Positions 1 through 5,872 of a DNA stretch of 6,435 bases are shown here, piece by piece. The notes beneath the pieces were generated by a model, which was not told the origin of the DNA, did not search any database, and worked only from the letters and a program-made list of their open reading frames with translations. How positions within the stretch are numbered: the first letter of the stretch is position 1; the number at the start of each line of letters is the position of its first letter. Source of the stretch: Aquamicrobium sp. (GTDB taxonomy: Bacteria; Pseudomonadota; Alphaproteobacteria; Rhizobiales; Rhizobiaceae); the NCBI GenBank assembly GCA_014860725.1, contig JACZJD010000451.1:1-6435 (forward strand), in the 5' to 3' direction. Both the position numbers and the translations under genes were made by a program.

Positions 1-474
<474 letters not shown>

Positions 475-1362
475 TTATTGCGCGCTGGCGCGATCGCCGG
501 CGTCAGCCATGTTCACGGCGCGGGCTTCGAGCGAAGCCATGAGCGCCTTGTTGGCCTCGTCCAGGCTGGCCTGCGCGTCCGCGCGCCAGGTGTCGTACTG
601 CTCGCGGCTGACGACGCGGATGCCGATCGGCATGAAGGCGTGGTCCTTGCCGCACAGCTCCGAGCACTGGCCGTAGTAGATGCCTTCGCGCTGGGCCTTG
701 AACCAGGTCTCGTTGAGACGGCCCGGCACCGCGTCGACCTTGATGCCGAAGGCGGGCATGGCGAAGGCGTGGATCACGTCGCTCGCGGTGACGAGCACGC
801 GCACCGTGGTGTCGACCGGGACGACAAGCTCGTTGTCGACGGCCAGAAGGCGCGGATACTCGTTCCTGTCCTCCTTGCCGGCGCCGGCGCGGTCCTCGTC
901 GCGCAGCATGAACGAGGAGAAGGCGAGCGGCGCGTCGCCGTCCTGATATTCGTAGTCCCAGCTCCACTGGACGCCGGTGGCCTTGAGGGTGATCTCCGGC
1001 TCCTCGGGCGGCGTGTACTGGCCGGTGAGAAGCTGGAACGACGGCACGGCGATGAACAGCAGCACGATCACCGGCCCGACGGTCCAGATGACCTCGATCA
1101 GCGTGTTGTGGCTGGTGCGCGAGGGCACGGGGTTGGAGCTGGCGCGGTACTTGAGGATGCACCAGGCCAGAAGCGCCATGACGAGCAACGTGATCGGCAC
1201 GATGAACCACAGCGTATACTGCTCGAACCAGCGGATTTCCTCCATGATGGCGGTCGCCGCCGGCTGGAGGCCGAGCTGCCAGGGTGTCGGCTGCGCCGCA
1301 TACGCGCTGGCGGCGGCCAGAAGCGGCGAAAGAGCGGCCACGCCTGCAAGGAATTTCTTCAT
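475..1362 (-). CDS. ctaC: Cytochrome c oxidase subunit II with CuA centre
   Basis: Takes electrons from cytochrome c at its periplasmic CuA centre and passes them to heme a of subunit I. The 295-residue product has a Sec signal peptide (1 to about 23, cleavage near AYA/AQ), membrane helices at about 49-71 and 88-112, and a periplasmic cupredoxin domain. All CuA ligands are present: His198, Cys233, Glu235 (backbone), Cys237, His241 and Met244, in GQCSELCGKDHAFMP. The H-to-C spacing of 35 matches Paracoccus. Trp133 in VQWSWDYEY matches the electron-entry Trp, but the usual QWYW reads QWSW here. ATG 1362 was chosen because MKKFLAGVAAL opens a normal signal peptide. ATG 1374 (four extra residues) is possible, but GGGGAG abuts it with no spacing, whereas it lies 12 nt from ATG 1362 and AAGGG lies closer. 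The open frame to 1452 lacks family similarity. It heads the ctaC-ctaD operon. Confidence 0.97.
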   Translation of the reverse strand: MKKFLAGVAALSPLLAAASAYAAQPTPWQLGLQPAATAIMEEIRWFEQYTLWFIVPITLLVMALLAWCILKYRASSNPVPSRTSHNTLIEVIWTVGPVIVLLFIAVPSFQLLTGQYTPPEEPEITLKATGVQWSWDYEYQDGDAPLAFSSFMLRDEDRAGAGKEDRNEYPRLLAVDNELVVPVDTTVRVLVTASDVIHAFAMPAFGIKVDAVPGRLNETWFKAQREGIYYGQCSELCGKDHAFMPIGIRVVSREQYDTWRADAQASLDEANKALMASLEARAVNMADAGDRASAQ

Positions 1363-1673
1363 CACCCTTGTCATCTCCCCGGTCGGATACTCTCGACGAA
1401 AATCGTATGCGCGCCGCGCCTCGACGGGTGACGAGGGGCGGGCGACTAGCACAATCTCAAATCACACTCTTCTACGGACCGCAAGGAATGCGTAAAAAAC
1501 TTTGTGCGGCATTTTTGCCCGCGAGGCAGAAATCGCGGCAGCGCGCCTTGATTTCGCTCAACTCGCAGCGAATTCGTGGCCCGGGCCGGCCGTGCGCGAT
1601 GCGTCGCCGCCACCGTTCCGTGCGTGCTAGATTTGCGTGATTCGTCACGCCGCTATCGAGAAGGATGAGACCC
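1363..1673. other. Divergent intergenic region between ctaC and the ialB-like gene
   Basis: This 311-nt stretch must hold the promoters of both divergent genes. It is AT-richer than its surroundings around 1450-1570, as expected for a control region. I found no convincing -35/-10 pair on either strand. CTTGAT at 1547-1552 (plus) resembles the alphaproteobacterial -35 but has no good -10 behind it, and TAGATT at 1628-1633 has no -35. A bulged inverted repeat lies at 1516-1524 and 1533-1540 (TGCCCGCGA / TCGCGGCA, 8-nt loop). No coding frame here shows recognisable protein similarity. Confidence 0.6.
1516..1540. repeat. Bulged stem-loop in the ctaC upstream region
   Basis: TGCCCGCGA (1516-1524) pairs with TCGCGGCA (1533-1540) as an 8-bp stem with one bulged C and the loop GGCAGAAA. 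The same left arm could instead pair with GCGGCA at 1506-1511, so the two structures exclude each other. It lies about 150 nt upstream of the ctaC start and would be in its leader only if transcription begins farther right. No U-tract follows on either strand, so it is not an intrinsic terminator. Its function is unknown and it may be chance in GC-rich DNA. Confidence 0.3.
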
Positions 1674-2192
1674 ATGACGCTACGCCGGATTGCGCCGATG
1701 GCCGCCCTGACCGGGGCGCTGGTCATGAGCGGTCTCGTCCTGCCGGGGCCCGCCGCCGCCCAGCAGGGCACGGTGCGCTCCACCCACGGCTCGTGGTCGG
1801 TCATCTGCGACACGCCGGGCGGCGCGGCCGCCGAGCAATGCGCGCTGATGCAGAACGTCGTCGCCGAGGACCGGCCCGAGGTCGGGCTTTCCGTCGTCGT
1901 CCTGCGCACCGCCGACAACCGCGCCGAGATCCTGCGCGTGCTGGCGCCGCTCGGCGTGCTGCTTCCGAACGGCCTCGGCCTCAATGTCGACGGCAAGGAC
2001 ATCGGGCGCGCCTATTTCGTGCGCTGCTTCCAGGACGGCTGCTATGCCGAGGTGATTCTGGAACAGCCGCTGCTCGACACGCTGAAGAACGGTCAGGCCG
2101 CCACCTTCATCGTCTTCCAGACGCCCGAGGAGGGCATCGGCATTCCGGTCGATCTCGCCGGCTTCGCGGCGGGCTTCGACGCCCTGCCCTGA
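1674..2192 (+). CDS. Invasion-associated locus B (IalB) family exported protein
   Basis: Predicted secreted or periplasmic protein of 172 residues. It has a Sec signal peptide: basic MTLRR, a hydrophobic stretch to about 24, and cleavage near PAAA/QQ at 29. The mature part follows the IalB pattern (PF06776): an early GSWSVIC (39-45), a second Cys at 56 in EQCALMQ, a central hydrophobic strand (SVVVLRT), and a Cys pair at 118 and 123 in RCFQDGCYAEV. The four Cys could form two disulfides in the periplasm. The family is named for Bartonella IalB, but it is widespread in non-invasive rhizobia and its biochemical role is not settled, so the name should not be read as virulence. ATG 1674 is preferred over ATG 1665 because GAGAAGG (1658-1664) is 9 nt from 1674 but touches 1665. 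It is divergent from ctaC and convergent with the mini-gene at 2205-2342. Confidence 0.85.
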   Translation: MTLRRIAPMAALTGALVMSGLVLPGPAAAQQGTVRSTHGSWSVICDTPGGAAAEQCALMQNVVAEDRPEVGLSVVVLRTADNRAEILRVLAPLGVLLPNGLGLNVDGKDIGRAYFVRCFQDGCYAEVILEQPLLDTLKNGQAATFIVFQTPEEGIGIPVDLAGFAAGFDALP

Positions 2193-2204
2193 GCCGCGCC
2201 TGCG

Positions 2205-2342
2205 CTACCGCAGCGTCAGCATGATCGCGCCGCCGGCGACGAGCCCGAGGCCAAGCCCGGTGAGTGCATAGTCGAAGCCGAAGATCGCGCCGGCAGCGAC
2301 GCCGACGGCCGCGCCGAGCGGAATCCAGTGCCAGTTTCTCAT
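2205..2342 (-). CDS. Small glycine-rich membrane protein, 45 residues, function unknown
   Basis: An ATG-to-TAG frame encoding a 45-residue protein. It opens with the aromatic MRNWHWIPLG and then shows two hydrophobic, Gly/Ala-rich segments at about 7-23 and 27-43, separated by FDYALTG. This is the layout of a two-helix membrane hairpin with glycine-zipper spacing (GAAVGVAAGAIFG, then GLGLGLVAGG), and it ends in a single Arg. By my count 39 of the 45 sense codons end in G or C, the bias of the confident genes here. No strong Shine-Dalgarno precedes the start and no earlier in-frame ATG exists nearby. It fills the gap between ialB (12 nt away, convergent) and tldD (divergent), which would otherwise be empty. 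I do not recognise a named family. A chance ORF is possible, but the clean hydrophobic pattern argues for a real gene. Confidence 0.6.
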   Translation of the reverse strand: MRNWHWIPLGAAVGVAAGAIFGFDYALTGLGLGLVAGGAIMLTLR

Positions 2343-2390
2343 GCCGCGGCCATGAAAAGCGTCCCGCGCGGGTGCAACCCACCCCGTGCC

Positions 2391-2404
2391 CGACTATATA
2401 GTCG
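2391..2404. promoter_or_regulatory. Perfect palindrome with a -10-like hexamer on both strands
   Basis: CGACTATATAGTCG is a 14-bp perfect palindrome in a very GC-rich setting. It contains CTATAT, the -10 form common in rhizobial sigma-70 promoters, on the plus strand (2394-2399) and on the minus strand (2401-2396). Read rightward it would place a transcript start near 2406, about 27 nt before the tldD GTG. Read leftward it would start near 2389, about 47 nt before the mini-gene ATG. The -35 regions are weak on both sides (best plus candidate GTGCAA at 2372-2377, 16-nt spacer). It could be a shared divergent -10, an operator, or both. Confidence 0.4.
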
Positions 2405-2432
2405 TCAGTCGGGTCATGAAACGGGGCGCGCG

Positions 2433-3848
2433 GTGGCGGCAAGACTTCTCGAGCAGTTCGACATTTCCGAAGACGCGATCCGGCGCATCGTCTCCGAAGC
2501 GGTCGCCGGCGCCGACGACGGCGAGCTCTTCGTCGAGCATCGCGAGGGCGAGGCGCTCGTCTTCGACAACGGCCGGCTGAAGACGGCGAACTTCAACACC
2601 GAGCGCGGCTTCGGCCTGCGCGCCGTCGCCGGCGAGGCCGCCGGCTACGCCCATTCCGGCGAGCTGTCGGAAGCGGCGCTCAGGCGGGCGGCGTCGGCCG
2701 TGGCGGCCGTCAAGGCCGGCCATTCCGGCACTCTTGCGGACGCGCCCGCCGGCACCAACCGCAAGCTCTACGGCGAGGAGAACCCGATTCACGAGCCCGG
2801 CTTCGAGGCCAAGGCGAAGCTCCTGCAGGAGATCGACGCCTGGCTGCGCGCCCGCGACCCGCGCGTGCGGCAGGTCACGGCGTCGCTCGCCGCCTCGTGG
2901 CAGCATGTCGAGATCCTGCGGCCGGACGGGCGCATCGCGACCGACGTGCGGCCGCTGGTGCGCTTCAGCGTCGCCGTGGTGGTGGGCGACGGCGACAGGC
3001 AGGAAACCGGCTCCTACGGCATGGGCGGCCGCAAGGGGTTCGGCGAGTTCCTCGCCGAAGGCTCGTGGCGGCACGCCGCCGAGGAGGCGCTGCGGCAGGC
3101 GCTGGTCAACCTCGAGGCGGTGCCGGCGCCCGCCGGCACCTTCGACATCGTCCTTGCCTCCGGCTGGCCCGGCGTGATGCTGCACGAGGCGGTCGGCCAC
3201 GGGCTCGAAGGCGATTTCAACCGCAAGAAGACCTCGGCCTTCTCCGGGCTGATGGGCCAACAGGTGGCGGCCAGGGGCGTGACCGTGGTCGACGACGGCA
3301 CCATCGCCGGGCGGCGCGGCTCGCTGACCATCGACGACGAGGGCACGCCGACCAACCGCACGGTGCTGATCGAGGACGGCCGGCTCGTCGGCTACATGCA
3401 GGACCGGCAGAACGCCCGGCTGATGGGCATGCGCCCGACCGGCAACGGCCGGCGCGAATCCTATGCCCGCATCCCGATGCCGCGCATGACCAACACCTAC
3501 ATGACCGAAGGCCCCCACACGCCCGAGGAGATCATCGCCTCGGTCAGGAACGGCATCTATGCCGTGTCGTTCGGCGGCGGGCAGGTCGACATCACGAGCG
3601 GCAAGTTCGTGTTCGGCTGCACCGAGGCCTACATGATCGAGGACGGCAAGGTGACCCGCCCGATCAAGGGCGCGATGCTGATCGGCAACGGCCCGGACGC
3701 CATGCACCGGGTGTCGATGGTCGGCAACGACATGAAGCTCGACAACGGCATCGGCCTGTGCGGCAAGGCCGGCCAGGACGTGCCCGTCGGCGTCGGCCAG
3801 CCGCACCTGCGCATGGACGGCATGACCCTCGGCGGCACGCGAACATGA
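2433..3848 (+). CDS. tldD: TldD, metalloprotease subunit of the TldD/TldE complex
   Basis: Cytoplasmic zinc peptidase of the PmbA/TldD family. In E. coli the TldD/TldE heterodimer degrades unfolded peptides, matures microcin B17 and affects the CcdA antitoxin. The 471-residue product is close to the 481 of E. coli. The N-terminal domain contains FDNGRLKTANFNTERGFGLRAV. The catalytic helix is HEAVGH (His251, Glu252, His256). Cys443 in LCGKAGQDVPVGVGQP, 28 residues from the end, matches the metal-binding Cys454 of E. coli. The frame stays open back to ATG 2328, but similarity starts at about LLEQFDISEDAIRR, so GTG 2433 is chosen, with ACGGGG about 7 nt upstream. Earlier starts would lie across or upstream of the palindromic promoter candidate. 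The partner TldE/PmbA is not in the window. No defects are seen. Confidence 0.95.
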   Translation: MAARLLEQFDISEDAIRRIVSEAVAGADDGELFVEHREGEALVFDNGRLKTANFNTERGFGLRAVAGEAAGYAHSGELSEAALRRAASAVAAVKAGHSGTLADAPAGTNRKLYGEENPIHEPGFEAKAKLLQEIDAWLRARDPRVRQVTASLAASWQHVEILRPDGRIATDVRPLVRFSVAVVVGDGDRQETGSYGMGGRKGFGEFLAEGSWRHAAEEALRQALVNLEAVPAPAGTFDIVLASGWPGVMLHEAVGHGLEGDFNRKKTSAFSGLMGQQVAARGVTVVDDGTIAGRRGSLTIDDEGTPTNRTVLIEDGRLVGYMQDRQNARLMGMRPTGNGRRESYARIPMPRMTNTYMTEGPHTPEEIIASVRNGIYAVSFGGGQVDITSGKFVFGCTEAYMIEDGKVTRPIKGAMLIGNGPDAMHRVSMVGNDMKLDNGIGLCGKAGQDVPVGVGQPHLRMDGMTLGGTRT

Positions 3849-3902
3849 CGCCCGCCCCTCTCCTCGGCACACCCGATCCCGCAGCCTGTCATCGGTGATT
3901 TC

Positions 3903-4613
3903 ATGACCTCGCAACCTTCCTCCATCGTCGTGCTGACCGGCGCGGGCATTTCGGTCGAATCGGGCATCGCCTCGTTCCGCGATCGCGACGGCATCTGGGC
4001 AAGGGTCGACTGGCGCGACTATGCCACCCCCGACGCCTTCGCCCGCCATCCGGCGCGGGTGCACGATTTCTACAACCGCCGCCGCCACAGCGTCGCCGAG
4101 GCGAAGCCGAATGCGGCGCATCTGGCGCTGGCGCGGCTGGAGGCGGCGTTTCCCGGCGAATTCACGCTGATCACCCAGAACATCGACCACCTGCACGAGG
4201 CGGCCGGCTCGAAGAACCTGATCCACATGCACGGCGATCTCTTCTGTGCGCTGTGCGAGGCCTGCCACCAGCGCTCGCGCTGGCACGGCGACATGACGAC
4301 GAGCTCGCAATGCCCGCAATGCAGCACCATCGGCCGGCTGCGGCCGGACGTCGTCTGGTTCGGCGAGATGCCCTACCACATGGACCGCATCTACCGCGCG
4401 CTCGGCCAGGCCGAGCTGTTCGTGGCCATCGGCACGTCGGGCCACGTCTACCCCGCCGCCGACTTCGTCGAGGAGGCCAAACATGCCGGCGCGCGCACCA
4501 TCGAGCTGAACCTGGAGCCGTCCGAGACGGCCTCCGCGTTCGACGAGATGGTGCTCGGACGCGCGACCGAGATCGTGCCGGCCTTCGTCGAGGGTCTTCT
4601 GGCGACGGTCTAG
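3903..4613 (+). CDS. cobB: CobB-type sirtuin, NAD-dependent protein deacylase
   Basis: Removes acyl groups from lysines using NAD, releasing nicotinamide and O-acyl-ADP-ribose. The 236-residue protein carries the full sirtuin set: GAGIS (13-17), SFRDRDGIW (24-32), TQNID (91-95) and the catalytic His110 in HMHGD. It also has an intact zinc tetrad (Cys118, Cys121, Cys137, Cys140), VVWFGEMP (150-157), GTSGHVYPAADF (177-188) and ELNLEPS (201-207). The last three blocks are nearly those of E. coli CobB. Tyr57 and Arg60 in FYNRRR match the Tyr/Arg pair (Y92, R95 in E. coli) that binds the succinyl carboxylate in SIRT5-like enzymes, so desuccinylase as well as deacetylase activity is plausible. It starts 54 nt after tldD on the same strand, with no promoter or terminator visible between and only a weak ribosome site, suggesting co-transcription. 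Confidence 0.95.
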   Translation: MTSQPSSIVVLTGAGISVESGIASFRDRDGIWARVDWRDYATPDAFARHPARVHDFYNRRRHSVAEAKPNAAHLALARLEAAFPGEFTLITQNIDHLHEAAGSKNLIHMHGDLFCALCEACHQRSRWHGDMTTSSQCPQCSTIGRLRPDVVWFGEMPYHMDRIYRALGQAELFVAIGTSGHVYPAADFVEEAKHAGARTIELNLEPSETASAFDEMVLGRATEIVPAFVEGLLATV

Positions 4614-4627
4614 CCTGACCGGCGGTC

Positions 4628-5872
4628 TCAGCGCCGCTTCCTGGGCTTCTCCAGCAGCGCCACCGCCTCCAGATGCGGCGACCACAGGAACTGGTCGACC
4701 GGCGTGACGCCCTTGAGGACGTAGCCGCCCTCGACGAGGATGGCGAGGTCACGCGCCAGCGTCAGCGGATTGCACGACACCGCCGCCACCAGCCGCACCT
4801 GCGAGCGGGCGATCTGCACGGCCTGCGCCTCGGCGCCGGCCCGCGGCGGGTCGAAGACGAGCCCGTCGAACGCGGCGTCGAGCTCCTTGAAGGTCAGCGG
4901 CCGCACGAAGAGGTCGCGCTTCTCCACCGTCACCTTCTTCAGTCCCGCGCCGAAACGATAGGCGCGGTCGAGCGCGGCGAGCGCCGGGGCGTCGCCCTCG
5001 ACGGCGTGGACCTCGCTGTTGCGCGCCAGCCGGAGCGCGAAGGTGCCGATGCCGGCGAAGAGGTCGGCCACCCGTTTCGCCTTGCCGAGATGCGCGGCGA
5101 CGAGGCCGGCCATCGCCTCCTCCGCCTCGCTCACGGCCTGGAGGAAGGCGCCGGGCGGCGGCGCGACAGCCACCCCGCCGACCATCACCGCCGGCTTCTT
5201 CGGCTCGATGACGATCTCGCCGTCGACGGACAGCCGCGCGATGCCGTGGCGCAGGCAGAACTCTATCGCCGCCTGCCGCGGCTTGCCCTCCAGCCTGCCG
5301 CTGCCTTCGGCCGCGATGTCGAGGCCGGAATCGGTCTGCGTCACGGACAGGCGGAACGCGTCGTTGGTGCGGGCGACGAGGCCGGCGAGCTGGCGCAGCG
5401 TCGGCAGCGCCGCGACGAGCTGCGGCAGCAGCACCGGGCATTCCTCGATGTCGACGATGCGGTGCGACAGCGCGGCGTTGAAGCCGAGCAGGACGCCCTT
5501 GTCCGTGCGCCTTGCGGTGAAGCCGGCGCGGCGGCGCGACTGCGGCGGGCAGGAGACGAGCGGCGCGATCTCGGCGTCGATACCCTTCGCGCGCAGGGCC
5601 TCGACCAGCAGGCCGCGCTTCCAGTCGCGATAGGCCTGCTCCTCCAGATGCTGCATGGCGCAGCCGCCGCAGACGGTGAAGTGGCGGCAGACGGGCGCAA
5701 CGCGCTGCGGCGAGGCGTCGAGCACGGCGACGAGATCGGCCCTCTTTCCTGCCAGCGCCGCATTGACGCGCTCGCCCGGCAGCGCGAACGGCACGTAGAC
5801 CGGCCCCTGCGGGGTATCGGCGATGCCGTCGCCCTGCGCGCCGAGCCGCGCGATGGTCAGGATCGCGCTCAT
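4628..5872 (-). CDS. TrmA/RlmD-family RNA (uracil-5-)-methyltransferase
   Basis: SAM-dependent enzyme that forms 5-methyluridine in rRNA or tRNA; the exact target (23S U1939, U747 or tRNA U54) cannot be told from sequence alone. The 414-residue product opens with a TRAM-like segment (LTIARLGAQGDGIA). It continues with the Fe-S cysteines Cys62, Cys68, Cys71 and Cys145 (CRHFTVCGGC plus EECP), SAM motif DLFAGIGTF (270-278), DPPR (341-344), the nucleophile Cys367 in SCNPLTLARD, and Glu402 in HLEAVALLEK as the likely base. The usual FxQxN block reads FLQAV (243-247), losing the Asn. ATG 5872 was chosen because similarity starts at MSAILTIARLG; the upstream 40 codons of open frame (to 5992) overlap tlyA and look like shadow. 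Its start overlaps the tlyA stop by 4 nt (ATGA), with GGGGA just upstream. It is convergent with cobB, 14 nt apart. Confidence 0.93.
   Translation of the reverse strand: MSAILTIARLGAQGDGIADTPQGPVYVPFALPGERVNAALAGKRADLVAVLDASPQRVAPVCRHFTVCGGCAMQHLEEQAYRDWKRGLLVEALRAKGIDAEIAPLVSCPPQSRRRAGFTARRTDKGVLLGFNAALSHRIVDIEECPVLLPQLVAALPTLRQLAGLVARTNDAFRLSVTQTDSGLDIAAEGSGRLEGKPRQAAIEFCLRHGIARLSVDGEIVIEPKKPAVMVGGVAVAPPPGAFLQAVSEAEEAMAGLVAAHLGKAKRVADLFAGIGTFALRLARNSEVHAVEGDAPALAALDRAYRFGAGLKKVTVEKRDLFVRPLTFKELDAAFDGLVFDPPRAGAEAQAVQIARSQVRLVAAVSCNPLTLARDLAILVEGGYVLKGVTPVDQFLWSPHLEAVALLEKPRKRR

Noticed and set aside
1363..1452. N-terminal extension of CtaC by 30 residues
   Set aside because: The extra segment would precede a normal signal peptide and bury it; GGGGAG also lies inside it, just upstream of the chosen start.
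1444..1485. Sigma-70 promoter for ctaC on the minus strand (CTTGCG at 1485-1480)
   Set aside because: Hexamers at 16-19 nt spacing (such as ATTTGA, TTTGAG) are poor -10 matches, so no call is supported.
1547..1633. Sigma-70 promoter for the ialB-like gene (CTTGAT at 1547, TAGATT at 1628)
   Set aside because: The -35-like and -10-like elements are about 75 nt apart, and neither has a credible partner at 16-18 nt.
2328..2432. N-terminal extension of TldD by 35 residues from ATG 2328
   Set aside because: The extra segment has no TldD similarity, overlaps the mini-gene start and crosses the promoter-like palindrome.
3849..3902. A separate small gene or attenuator between tldD and cobB
   Set aside because: The 54 nt hold no supported frame, no clear hairpin and no T-run.
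4614..4627. Possible bidirectional terminator between the convergent cobB and TrmA-family genes
   Set aside because: Only a 4-bp GACC/GGTC stem with a 3-nt loop is present and there is no T-run on either strand.
2394..4685. A 763-codon open frame on the minus strand opposite tldD and cobB
   Set aside because: It is antisense to two confidently identified enzymes; the composition is His/Arg/Ala/Gly/Val-rich with no domain, as expected when strong GC bias removes stop codons.
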